From Desulfuromonadales bacterium (lineage in GTDB: Bacteria > Desulfobacterota > Desulfuromonadia > Geobacterales > Pseudopelobacteraceae): a stretch of 12,273 nucleotides of DNA. The stretch is from assembly GCA_015688915.1 (NCBI GenBank), contig JAATGX010000067.1, positions 1 through 12,273 on the forward strand, read 5' to 3'. Both the position numbers and the translations under genes were made by a program. Below are positions 1 through 7,179 of the stretch, one piece after another (the stretch's first letter is position 1; each line of letters starts with the position of its first letter). The notes beneath the pieces were generated by a model. It made no database searches. It saw nothing but the letters and a program-made list of their open reading frames with translations, and had not been told where the DNA came from.

Positions 1-420
1 GCCGGGCATGATCCCCAGCTTGCACTGGCCGGGGGTGATCACGCCGGGGCAGTTGGGGCCCACCAGCCTGGTCCTGCTTTGCTCCTGGACGGCGCGGGCC
101 AACACCATGTCCCGTACCGGAATCCCCTCGGTGATGCAGACCGCCAGGTCGAGCCCGGCGGAGCAGGCCTCCAGAATGGCGTCGGCCGCGCCCGGAGGGG
201 GCACAAAGATCATGGAAATATTGGCGCTGGTGTAGCGCACCGCCTCTTCCACGGTGTTGAACACCGGGATGCCGTCGATGTGGATGCCCCCCTTGCCGGG
301 GGTCACGCCGGCCACAATGTTGGTGCCGTAGGCTCGGCACTGCTGGGTATGGAACAGGCCGCTGCGGCCGGTAATTCCCTGGACGACAATCCTGGAGTTT
401 TTATCGATCAAGATGGACAT
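1..420 (-). CDS. sucD: Succinyl-CoA synthetase alpha subunit, copy 1 (partial, 3' end beyond window)
   Basis: I translated the minus strand from an ATG at 420 and obtained 140 residues with no stop, starting MSILIDKNSRIVVQGITG. This is the N-terminal CoA-binding Rossmann domain of the SucD family: GITGRSGLFH (residues 16-25), GVTPGKGG (38-45), VPPP (73-76), CITEGIP (95-101) and GPNCPGVITPG (121-131) are all present. The family couples succinyl-CoA cleavage to NTP synthesis through a phosphohistidine. That histidine lies in the missing C-terminal half (about 150 residues), so catalytic integrity cannot be judged here. The start lies 3 bases after the sucC copy 1 stop, so the two genes are co-transcribed with the beta subunit first. 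By hand alignment 89 of 140 residues match SucD copy 2 at 3178-4050. The family call is very sure. The exact substrate (succinate or a related dicarboxylate) is inference. Confidence 0.95.
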   Translation of the reverse strand, partial: MSILIDKNSRIVVQGITGRSGLFHTQQCRAYGTNIVAGVTPGKGGIHIDGIPVFNTVEEAVRYTSANISMIFVPPPGAADAILEACSAGLDLAVCITEGIPVRDMVLARAVQEQSRTRLVGPNCPGVITPGQCKLGIMPG

Positions 421-423
421 GTC

Positions 424-1593
424 CTATTTCCCCTCCTGTCCCAGCATGTTGACGATCTTCCCGGCGCCGTCCCCAAGGGTTTCACCGATCTGCTCATTGA
501 GGCCCGACTCCTGCAGGAGTTTTTTGCCCTCTTCCACATGGCTGCCGTCCATGCGCACCACGATCGGCAGGGCGCAATGGACCTCGGAAGCGGCCTCGAT
601 GATCCCCTGGGCGATCACGTCGCACCGCATGATGCCGCCGAAGATGTTGACGAACACCGCTTTCACGTCGCAGTCCTCCAGGATGATCTTGAACGCCTCG
701 GCCACCTTCTCCCGGGTGGCTCCGCCCCCCACGTCCAGGAAGTTTGCCGGTTCGCCGCCGAATTCCTTGAGCACGTCCAACGTGGCCATGGCCAGGCCCG
801 CGCCGTTGACCATGCAGCCGATGGAGCCGGTGAGCTTGATGTAGGCCAGGTCGTACTTGCCCGCGTTGATCTCCAGGGTGTCCAACTGGGAGTAGTCCAT
901 CATGTCCGGGTATTCACGGTGCCGGTAGATGGCGTTGTCGTCGAAAGTCATCTTGGCGTCCATGGCCAAAAGCCAGCCCGCCTTGGTGACCACCAGCGGG
1001 TTGATCTCCACCAGGAAGCAGTCCTTCTCCACGCAGCATTTGTACAGGTTGAGCAGCAGTTCCACGCAATCCTCGCAGACCACGCCTGTCAGACCCAGGG
1101 CCAGGGCGATCTTGCGGGCCTGGAAGGGGCGCAGCCCGGTAAAGGGGTCGATGGTCAGCATATGGATCTTTTCCGGCGACTTTCTGGCCACCTCCTCGAT
1201 CTCCACCCCCCCTTCGGCCGAGGCGATCAGGCAATAGCGCGAACTCTGGCGGTCAAGGGTGATGGAGACGTAGAACTCCCGGGCGATCTCCACCGCCTCC
1301 TCCACCAGGATGCGGCGCACCTTGAGCCCTTCCGATCCAGTCTGGATGGTGACCAGCTTTTTGCCGAACAATTCCTTGGCTACGTCATTGGCCTGTTCCG
1401 GGTGGTGGACCATCTTGACCCCGCCCGCCTTGCTGCGGCCGCCGGCGTAGATCTGGGCCTTGACGACACAATGCCCCCCCATCTCCTTGGCGGCCCGTTC
1501 CACCTGGTCGGCGGTCAGGGCGACTCTGTTGCGCGGGATCGGGATGCCGTATGCGTTCAGGATCTCTTTGGCCTGGTACTCATGAATGTTCAT
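424..1593 (-). CDS. sucC: Succinyl-CoA synthetase beta subunit, copy 1
   Basis: This 389-residue protein is normal length for SucC. The N-terminal MNIHEYQAK leads into an ATP-grasp domain (about 1-235), followed by the CoA-ligase domain with VNGAGLAMAT (262-271), NFLDVGGGA (284-292) and VNIFGGI (315-321). The metal-binding residues of the family are present: N198 in EINPLVV and D212 in MDAK. P20 fits the ATP-type rather than the GTP-type enzymes, as I recall from the literature. Two oddities stand out against copy 2. The nucleotide loop reads GGRSKAGGVK instead of GGRGKGGGVK, and five cysteines fall between 173 and 192 (CxxC, then CC, then C). Start: ATG with GGAGAG about 6 bases upstream. 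It begins the leftward operon with sucD (3-base gap). The SucC family call is firm. The partner acid could differ from succinate, since malate-CoA ligase beta subunits look similar. Confidence 0.95.
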   Translation of the reverse strand: MNIHEYQAKEILNAYGIPIPRNRVALTADQVERAAKEMGGHCVVKAQIYAGGRSKAGGVKMVHHPEQANDVAKELFGKKLVTIQTGSEGLKVRRILVEEAVEIAREFYVSITLDRQSSRYCLIASAEGGVEIEEVARKSPEKIHMLTIDPFTGLRPFQARKIALALGLTGVVCEDCVELLLNLYKCCVEKDCFLVEINPLVVTKAGWLLAMDAKMTFDDNAIYRHREYPDMMDYSQLDTLEINAGKYDLAYIKLTGSIGCMVNGAGLAMATLDVLKEFGGEPANFLDVGGGATREKVAEAFKIILEDCDVKAVFVNIFGGIMRCDVIAQGIIEAASEVHCALPIVVRMDGSHVEEGKKLLQESGLNEQIGETLGDGAGKIVNMLGQEGK

Positions 1594-1657
1594 GATTACT
1601 CTCCGTTTCTGCCGATGCCGGATTTTTTCCTTCGGTCACGGTAAATGAACCCCGTTA

Positions 1658-1685
1658 AAGATAGCATGCTTGCGTATACAGTCAA
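1658..1685 (-). promoter_or_regulatory. Candidate sigma-70 promoter for sucCD copy 1
   Basis: On the minus strand, TTGACT (1680-1685) and TATCTT (1658-1663) are separated by 16 bases. They match the sigma-70 consensus at 5 of 6 and 4 of 6 positions. Transcription would start near 1651, giving a leader of about 58 bases before the ATG at 1593. It faces away from the copy 2 operon. This is pattern matching only; no start site data are available. Confidence 0.5.
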
Positions 1686-1941
1686 TAGCGATACACCAGA
1701 GGACGGGCAATGCTCAAATCCATTCGTATTCCGCTATGAGGAACTAGTTTTCAAAAAGATTAAAAAATTGGTTTTCATCCCTTCTTAAATGTGCTAGAAA
1801 AAGTAATGTTTTTACTGATACTAAAAATATTCAGCGAATGAATTTGTTCGGACCGGATAGGGTTACTGGTTTTAACCTATTGCAATATAAAATTAAATAA
1901 GTGGCTCTTCGATCGATTGAGCAATCTGCTTCTGTTTTCGT

Positions 1942-1969
1942 TTGAGTTAAGTAAGCTTGGCGGTAAAAA
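1942..1969 (+). promoter_or_regulatory. Candidate promoter for sucCD copy 2
   Basis: TTGAGT (1942-1947) and TAAAAA (1964-1969) are 16 bases apart. Each matches the sigma-70 consensus at 4 of 6 positions. A start near 1976 would give a very short leader of about 24 bases and would place the 1972-1987 hairpin across the 5' end. Other AT-rich hexamers nearby, such as TATAAA at 1886-1891, could serve instead, so confidence is low. Confidence 0.3.
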
Positions 1970-1971
1970 TT

Positions 1972-1987
1972 TTCCGGGGAACCGGAA
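1972..1987 (+). promoter_or_regulatory. Leader hairpin abutting the sucC copy 2 ribosome binding site
   Basis: TTCCGG and CCGGAA form a perfect 6-bp stem around GGAA, a GNRA-type tetraloop. The stem ends one base before AAGGAG (1989-1994), the Shine-Dalgarno sequence of sucC copy 2 (5 bases before the ATG). It could stabilise the 5' end, affect ribosome access, or be a DNA-level operator. No U-run follows, so it is not a terminator. The structure is read from the sequence; the role is inference. Confidence 0.4.
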
Positions 1988-1999
1988 CAAGGAGTTGAC

Positions 2000-3166
2000 A
2001 TGAATATTCACGAGTACCAGGCAAAAGCGATCCTGAGAAAATTCGGCGTGCCTGTCCCGGATGGGCATGTATGCTACAACAGCGCCGGCGCCCGGGAATG
2101 GGCCAAGCGCCTGGGCGAGGGGCCTTGGGTGGTCAAGGCGCAGATCCATGCCGGCGGCCGGGGCAAGGGGGGAGGCGTCAAACTGGCGCGTACGGACAAC
2201 GAGGTGCGCATGATCGCCCGCGAGATGCTCGGCATGACCCTGCGCACCCATCAGACCGGTCCCGAGGGGAAACTGGTCACACGGGTCCTGGTGGAAAACG
2301 GCTGCAACATCGCCAATGAACTGTACGTAAGCCTTGTTGTCGATCGGGCTACGTCCAAGGTAACGGTCATGGCCTCGACCGAAGGGGGGATGGATATCGA
2401 AGAGGTTGCGGCCAAAACCCCCGAGAAGCTCTTTGTCGAGGCTATCGACCCGCTGGTCGGCCTGACCGCCTTCCAGTGCCGCAAGATCGCCTTCAGCCTG
2501 GGACTCGGAGGAAAGCTGATCAACAAGGCGGTTTCGGTGCTGCAAGGCCTCTATGAAACCTTCATCGGTTGCGACGTTTCCCTGCTGGAGATCAACCCCC
2601 TGGTGGTCACCGCCGAAGGTGAGCTGATAGCCCTGGACGCCAAATTCGGGTTCGACGACAACGCCATCTTCCGGCACCACAAGATCGGCGACATGCGCGA
2701 CTACGACGAAGAGGACCCCAACGAGATCGAGGCATCGCAGCACGAACTCTCCTACGTATCCCTCTCCGGCAATATCGGCTGCCTGGTCAACGGCGCCGGC
2801 CTGGCCATGGCCACCATGGACATCATCAAACACTGCGGCGGCGATCCGGCCAACTTCCTGGATGTGGGGGGCGGAGCCACCATCGAGCGGGTCACCGAGG
2901 CCTTCAAGATCATCCTCTCCGACAGCAAGGTGAAAGGCATCCTGGTCAACATCTTCGGCGGCATCATGAAATGCGACATCATCGCCACCGGGGTCGTGGA
3001 GGCCGCCAAGCAGGTTTCCCTGAAGGTGCCGCTGGTGGTGCGCCTGGAAGGGACCAACGTGGAACGGGGCAAGGAGATCCTGGCCGAGAGCGGCCTGAAT
3101 ATCGTTGCTGCCGACGGCATGGCCGACGCGGCGCAAAAAATCGTCCAGGCCGTGGCAGCCTGTTAA
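2000..3166 (+). CDS. sucC: Succinyl-CoA synthetase beta subunit, copy 2
   Basis: This 388-residue protein is full length for the family. It shows MNIHEYQAK at the N-terminus, the ATP-grasp loop GGRGKGGGVK (52-61) with K46, G53 and R54 in the same register as the E. coli enzyme, P20 as in ATP-type enzymes, and the metal-site residues N199 (EINPLVV) and D213 (LDAK). The C-terminal ligase domain carries VNGAGLAMATMD, NFLDVGGGA and VNIFGGI. It would bind nucleotide and the carboxylate and pair with SucD copy 2 to interconvert succinyl-CoA and succinate with ATP formation in the TCA cycle. Start: ATG with AAGGAG 5 bases upstream. sucD follows after 11 bases. Its loop and metal-site residues keep the E. 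coli pattern more closely than copy 1, so it is the better candidate for the housekeeping enzyme; that ranking is inference. Confidence 0.96.
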   Translation: MNIHEYQAKAILRKFGVPVPDGHVCYNSAGAREWAKRLGEGPWVVKAQIHAGGRGKGGGVKLARTDNEVRMIAREMLGMTLRTHQTGPEGKLVTRVLVENGCNIANELYVSLVVDRATSKVTVMASTEGGMDIEEVAAKTPEKLFVEAIDPLVGLTAFQCRKIAFSLGLGGKLINKAVSVLQGLYETFIGCDVSLLEINPLVVTAEGELIALDAKFGFDDNAIFRHHKIGDMRDYDEEDPNEIEASQHELSYVSLSGNIGCLVNGAGLAMATMDIIKHCGGDPANFLDVGGGATIERVTEAFKIILSDSKVKGILVNIFGGIMKCDIIATGVVEAAKQVSLKVPLVVRLEGTNVERGKEILAESGLNIVAADGMADAAQKIVQAVAAC

Positions 3167-3177
3167 AGGAGATATGA

Positions 3178-4050
3178 ATGAGCATTCTGATCAATAAGGA
3201 CACCAAGGTCATCACCCAGGGGATCACCGGTTCCACCGGCCTGTTCCATGCCCAGGGGGCCCGTGATTACGGCACCCTGATGGTCGGCGGCGTCACCCCC
3301 GGCAAAGGCGGTTCAACGATTGACGGTTTTCCCGTATTCGACACGGTCAGGGAAGCCATGGAAAAGACCGGCGCCACCGCCTCGGTCATCTACGTCCCGC
3401 CGCCGTTCGCGGCCGACTCGATCATGGAGGCGGTGGATGCGGGCATTGAACTGGTCTGCTGCATCACCGAGGGGATTCCGGTGCTGGACATGGTCAAGGT
3501 CAAACAGTTCATGAAGGGGAGGAAGACCCGGCTGGTAGGACCCAACTGTCCCGGCGTGATCACCCCCGGTGAGTGCAAGATCGGCATCATGCCCGGCTAT
3601 ATCCACAAGCCGGGCAAGGTGGGCGTAGTCTCCCGTTCCGGCACCCTGACCTACGAGGCGGTCTGGCAGCTCACCTGCCTGGGGCTCGGCCAGTCCACCT
3701 GCGTCGGCATCGGCGGCGACCCGGTCAACGGCACCAATCATCTTGATGTCCTGCGGATGTTCCAGGGTGACCCGGACACCGAAGCGGTCATCATGATCGG
3801 CGAGATCGGCGGCAGCGCCGAGGAAGAGGCCGCCCGGTTCGTCAGGGACTACATGACCAAACCGGTGGCCGCCTATATCGCCGGCGTCACCGCCCCTCCG
3901 GGCAAGCGCATGGGCCATGCCGGCGCCATCATCTCCGGCGGCAAGGGTACGGCCACGGAAAAGGTCGCGGTTCTCAGGGAGTGCGGAATTAGTGTTGCCG
4001 ACAGTCCGGCCGAGATGGCCCAGGCGTTGTTGAAGGTCTATAAACCGTAA
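3178..4050 (+). CDS. sucD: Succinyl-CoA synthetase alpha subunit, copy 2
   Basis: This 290-residue protein is the usual SucD length. The N-terminal CoA-binding domain has GITGSTGLFH (16-25), GVTPGKGG and VPPP. GPNCPGVITPG lies at 121-131. The C-terminal ligase domain contains MIGEIGGSAEEEAA and the active-site phosphohistidine in GHAGAIISGG (H247, equivalent to H246 of the mature E. coli enzyme). It transfers the phosphate between succinyl phosphate and the nucleotide bound by SucC. Start: the ATG at 3178 has AAAGGAG (3165-3171) 6 bases upstream. An ATG at 3174 is out of frame. The stop of sucC is part of the run TTAAAGGAG, so the genes are tightly coupled. A strong terminator follows 36 bases after the stop. 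Confidence 0.97.
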   Translation: MSILINKDTKVITQGITGSTGLFHAQGARDYGTLMVGGVTPGKGGSTIDGFPVFDTVREAMEKTGATASVIYVPPPFAADSIMEAVDAGIELVCCITEGIPVLDMVKVKQFMKGRKTRLVGPNCPGVITPGECKIGIMPGYIHKPGKVGVVSRSGTLTYEAVWQLTCLGLGQSTCVGIGGDPVNGTNHLDVLRMFQGDPDTEAVIMIGEIGGSAEEEAARFVRDYMTKPVAAYIAGVTAPPGKRMGHAGAIISGGKGTATEKVAVLRECGISVADSPAEMAQALLKVYKP

Positions 4051-4086
4051 GAACGGTATCCGCTGGTCGGGCGGGTGTTGTTGCGG

Positions 4087-4128
4087 ATGCCGCCTGTATC
4101 GATGTCATGTCGATGCAGGCGGCATTTT
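4087..4128 (+). terminator. Rho-independent terminator of sucCD copy 2
   Basis: A 16-bp stem (4087-4102 with 4110-4125, one G-U pair) closes a 7-base loop, TGTCATG, and is followed by TTTT (4125-4128). It lies 36 bases after the sucD stop. The convergent tsaB gene ends at 4127, so the hairpin also sits directly after the tsaB stop on the other strand. The minus-strand side lacks a U-run, so I call it terminating mainly for the plus strand. Confidence 0.88.
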
Positions 4129-4840
4129 ACGTTTGTAAGGGAGGACGTTTCATCTTGGCGTATTCAGCCTCGGACGCCCGGAGGTAGACGGGAAGGAGCC
4201 GGGCAGGTCCGCCGGCCTCGCCGCGGTAAAAGGCATCCAGGGCCAGGAACGCGCCGTTGTCGGCATGGCCGGCGTTGTGGGGAAAAGGGGCAAAGATGGC
4301 CTGTTCGCCCATGCGGTCGACAATCTGGTCGCGGTAGCGCACGGCGCCCTCGCCGGCAAAGACGACCGGTTTGCCGGTGGTGTCGCGGACCATGTCGAGC
4401 AGGCGTTCCGGAGCCAGGACAGAGTCGTTGGTGATGGGGGCGGGGATGGGGGCGGAACAGTCGTACAGGCCGCCGTAGACCTCGCCCTTGCGGGCATCCA
4501 GCAGGGGGCAGACCGGCAGGGCCGCCAGGGAGAAATTCATGGCCAGCATGGCCAGGGTGGAGAAGCCGACGCACGGTTTGGCCGTGGCCAAGGCAAGCCC
4601 CTGGATCGTGGCCACGCCGCACCGAACGCCGGTGAACGAACCGGGGCCGATGGCGGCGGCGAACAGGTCCACGTCGCCATAGCCGAGCCCGGACATGGCC
4701 AGCAAGCGCTCGATCTCAGGCATGAGGCGCTCCGAGAGGGTCCGGTCGCAGGTAAACACGGATTCGGCAATGACCTTGTCATGTCCGGCCAACGCCACGC
4801 TGGCCAGGGAGGTGGAGGTGTCGAGAGCGAGGATGTGCAC
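4127..4840 (-). CDS. tsaB: TsaB, tRNA threonylcarbamoyladenosine biosynthesis partner protein
   Basis: The 237-residue product is of the ASKHA-fold YeaZ/TsaB family. It begins MHILALDTST (the phosphate-1-like motif), carries GPGSFTGVRCG (65-75) and ends the conserved core with LLDARKGEVYGG (113-124). TsaB is the non-catalytic partner of TsaD and TsaE and is needed to transfer the threonylcarbamoyl group to A37 of tRNAs reading ANN codons. Length is typical (about 220-240). The start codon is GTG at 4840, 3 bases after the rseP stop, so it is the last gene of the dxr-rseP-tsaB run. It converges on sucD copy 2 with only 76 bases between stops. TsaD and TsaE are not in this window. Confidence 0.93.
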   Translation of the reverse strand: MHILALDTSTSLASVALAGHDKVIAESVFTCDRTLSERLMPEIERLLAMSGLGYGDVDLFAAAIGPGSFTGVRCGVATIQGLALATAKPCVGFSTLAMLAMNFSLAALPVCPLLDARKGEVYGGLYDCSAPIPAPITNDSVLAPERLLDMVRDTTGKPVVFAGEGAVRYRDQIVDRMGEQAIFAPFPHNAGHADNGAFLALDAFYRGEAGGPARLLPVYLRASEAEYAKMKRPPLQT

Positions 4841-4843
4841 CGT

Positions 4844-5985
4844 TCAACCCTGGCGGCTGACGAAATAGCGGATGATGTCGTTGTAGAACGCCAGCAGCAT
4901 CAGGCCCAGCAGCAGCATCAAGCCCACCTGCTGGGCATATTCCCTGGCCTTCTGGCTGATGGGGCGGCGGAATACGAGCTCCCAGAAAAAGAAGAACAGG
5001 TGCCCGCCGTCCAGCACCGGCACCGGCAGCAGGTTGAGCACGCCCAGGTTGACGGAGAGGAGCGCCATGAAGCCAGGAAGCTGGAGCCGCCGGCCGAGGC
5101 CTGCTCGCCGGCCATCTTGGCGATCATGATCGGCCCGCCGATGGAGTCCATGGGCACGACCCGCTGCACCATCTTGACCAGGGACATGAACGTGAGGTCG
5201 ATTACCTTCCAGGTCTGGGCGCTCCCCTGGATCACCGCCTGGAAGGGGTTGTAGGCTACGGTGACAACCTCTCCAGCCGATGCCACGCCAATGGCGAAAC
5301 CATTAACGCTCTCGCCGAACAGGTTCTTGGCGATACGCGGCTCGGGGGTGATGAGGAACGGTATCGCCTCGTTCCCCCGTTTAACGATTATACGTACCGA
5401 TTGGCCCTTGCCGGCCGCGATCTGGGCGGCGACATCATCCCACTGGGAGATCCGTTTGCCGTTGATGGAGATTATGACGTCGTCTTTCTGGATGCCGGCC
5501 CTGGCTGCCGGTTTGTCCTTGAGCGCCTCGCCGACCTTGCTGGTGACGGTCGGGACGCCGATCATGCAGAGCACGACAAAGATCAGCCAGGCAAAGAGCA
5601 GGTTGAACACCGGGCCGGCCATGACGATGGCGATGCGTGCCAGGGGCGGCTTGTGGGCAAAGGAGCGGGCCTTTTCCGTGTCGGTCAGTTCCCGTGGCGC
5701 AACAACCGCTCCGGCATCGGCGGAAGCCGCTTCCCCTTCCGCCGGGAGAGGCGTGTCGCCGCCCTCGATCACGCCCCCTTCGCCGAACATCTTGACATAG
5801 CCCCCCAAGGGAAAGGCCGAGATGAGATATTCGGTTTCACCGACCTTTTTGCCGATCAGTTTGGGGCCAAAGCCGAGAGAAAACTTCTCGACACCGACGC
5901 CCAGCAACTTGGCCAGCAGAAAATGGCCCAGTTCGTGGACAAAGATCAGCACACCCAGGACGATTATGGCATAGATGACCGTCAT
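4844..5985 (-). pseudogene. rseP: RseP-type site-2 zinc metalloprotease, interrupted by a -1 frameshift
   Basis: The N-terminal frame (5985 leftward) begins MTVIYAIIVLGVLIFVHELGHF with the HExxH zinc motif at residues 17-21 in the first membrane helix. It continues through FSLGFGPK, GGYVKMFGE, a second hydrophobic segment (MAGPVFNLLFAWLIFVVL) and one PDZ domain (about 130-210, with DDVIISINGKRI). After GGSSFLA (about residue 304, near 5072) the frame goes wrong and would end at 4918 as a 355-residue product with a foreign tail. The next frame resumes at once with FMALLSVNLGVLNLLPVPVLDGG, including the third zinc ligand in LDG, and ends at 4844 after two more membrane helices. One inserted base (a G next to 5072) would restore a protein of about 380 residues. 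RseP cleaves anti-sigma factors and signal peptides within the membrane. The break is either a sequencing error or a real inactivating mutation. The start is 1 base after the dxr stop. Confidence 0.85.
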
Positions 5986-5986
5986 G

Positions 5987-7147
5987 TCAGTGCACCATCC
6001 CTTGGCAGATGTTCCGCGCCGTGTCCCGTCCCCATCGGTCTGCCAGCAGCACCTCTTCGATGGATTTCAGGTCGTGGGCGTCATGGGCGTTCATGGTAGC
6101 CTCGACCACCTGGGCGATCTGCACAAAGCCGATCCGGCCGTCCAGAAACGCCTCCACCGCGATCTCGTTGGCGGCGTTCATCACGGCCGGCATGCTTTCG
6201 CCCGCCTTGATGGCGGCGTATGCCAGCCCCAGGCAGGGAAACTTCTCCAAGTCCGGATTGAGGAAGGTCAGACCGGAAAAGGTGGTCAGATCGAGCGGCT
6301 TGACGCCGGTGAAAACCCGTTCGGGATGGGAGAGGGCATAGGCGATGGGCGCCTTCATGTCCGGTGTGCCCAACTGGGCGATGACGCAGCCGTCAATGTA
6401 TTCCACCATGGAGTGGATGATGCTCTGGGGATGGATGTTGACGGCGATCTTGTCTACGGGCGCGTCGAACAGCCAGCGGGCCTCCAGCACCTCCAACCCC
6501 TTGTTCATCATGGTGGCCGAGTCGATGGTGATTTTTCGGCCCATGCTCCAGTTGGGGTGGTTGAGGGCATCGGCTACGGTGACGCGTCCCAGTTGATCGG
6601 CCGGCATGTTCAGAAACGGCCCGCCCGAGGCGGTCAGGATGATCCTGCCGATGTCTTCGCTCCGGTGACCCTCGATGGACTGGAACACGGCGCTGTGCTC
6701 GCTGTCCACCGGGAAGAGGCGGACGCCGTACTCGGCCACCATCTTCATGAACAGGTGGCCGGCGGTGACCAGGGTCTCCTTGTTGGCCAGGGCGATATCC
6801 TTGCGGGCGCGGATGGCGGCTGCCGTCGGCACCAGCCCGGCCGCGCCCACAATGGCCGCCACCACCATCTCCGCCTCATCGGCGGTGGCGGCGGCGATCA
6901 GCCCCTCGATGCCGCCCAGGATCTCCACGTCAAGGCCGGAGCACAACTCTTTCAGCCGGGGCACATCCGCCTGCGAGGCCACTGCGGCGACGCGGGGGGC
7001 AAACTGCCTGATCTGGCGGCTGAACAGTTCCAGGTTGCGGCCGGCGGTCATGGCAACGACGCGGAACCGGTCGGGATGGGCGGTGACGATCTCCAGGGTG
7101 CTGACGCCGATGGACCCGGTTGAACCGAGGATGGAAAGATGTTTCAT
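5987..7147 (-). CDS. dxr: 1-deoxy-D-xylulose 5-phosphate reductoisomerase
   Basis: The protein is 386 residues from the ATG at 7147, normal for DXR. It makes 2-C-methyl-D-erythritol 4-phosphate from DXP with NADPH, the first committed step of the MEP isoprenoid pathway. Visible signatures: GSTGSIG (8-14, NADPH binding), ANKETLV (121-127), the metal residues D148 and E150 in PVDSEH, TASGGPF (172-178), MGRKITIDSATMMNKGLE (202-219) and E222 in LEARWLF, then HPQSIIHSMVEY. Start choice: an open frame reaches 7186, but GAGGGG (7155-7160) is 7 bases before the ATG at 7147 and only 1 base before the ATG at 7153. The upstream extension also runs into the palindromic repeat. rseP follows after 1 base. 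The MEP product feeds undecaprenyl phosphate made by uppS upstream. Confidence 0.96.
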   Translation of the reverse strand: MKHLSILGSTGSIGVSTLEIVTAHPDRFRVVAMTAGRNLELFSRQIRQFAPRVAAVASQADVPRLKELCSGLDVEILGGIEGLIAAATADEAEMVVAAIVGAAGLVPTAAAIRARKDIALANKETLVTAGHLFMKMVAEYGVRLFPVDSEHSAVFQSIEGHRSEDIGRIILTASGGPFLNMPADQLGRVTVADALNHPNWSMGRKITIDSATMMNKGLEVLEARWLFDAPVDKIAVNIHPQSIIHSMVEYIDGCVIAQLGTPDMKAPIAYALSHPERVFTGVKPLDLTTFSGLTFLNPDLEKFPCLGLAYAAIKAGESMPAVMNAANEIAVEAFLDGRIGFVQIAQVVEATMNAHDAHDLKSIEEVLLADRWGRDTARNICQGMVH

Positions 7148-7179
7148 GAGCATACCCCTCAAAATTACCTGCTGAAAAC

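Larger units (their letters stand above)
1594..1999. other. Divergent AT-rich intergenic region between two sucCD operons
   Basis: These 406 bases hold no credible gene. Base composition is clearly AT-richer than the flanking genes, most strongly around 1740-1910. They carry the leaders and candidate promoters of both operons, listed separately. I also see two small inverted repeats: AGTAA/TTACT (1802-1806 and 1812-1816), and TAGGGTTA (1858-1865) facing TAACCTA (1873-1879). The second could be an operator half-site pair, but the match is imperfect and no known regulator site is recognised. The centre of the region has no strong pattern. Confidence 0.7.

Noticed and set aside
79..1644. 521-residue open frame on the plus strand
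   Set aside because: It is antisense to the firmly identified sucC and sucD copy 1, has a His/Asp/Val-rich composition typical of the complement of GC-rich genes, and shows no family motif.
1747..1777. Direct repeat GTTTTCA at 24-base spacing
   Set aside because: Seven bases in an AT-rich stretch is within chance expectation and there is no third copy.
1863..1891. TTACTG-17-TATAAA as the sucC copy 2 promoter
   Set aside because: The -10 looks good but the -35 matches the consensus at only 2 of 6 positions; kept only as an alternative to 1942-1969.
1877..3136. 419-residue open frame on the minus strand
   Set aside because: Antisense shadow of sucC copy 2; same skewed composition and no recognisable domain.
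4087..4125. Bidirectional terminator also serving tsaB
   Set aside because: The stem is perfectly placed after the tsaB stop, but the minus-strand side is followed by CCGCAACAAC rather than a U-run.
5066..5080. Programmed frameshift in rseP
   Set aside because: No slippery heptamer or obvious downstream stimulator is seen at the break, and RseP is not known for recoding; an error or mutation is simpler.
5975..7123. 382-residue plus-strand open frame opposite dxr
   Set aside because: Shadow of dxr; the opposite strand carries all DXR signatures.
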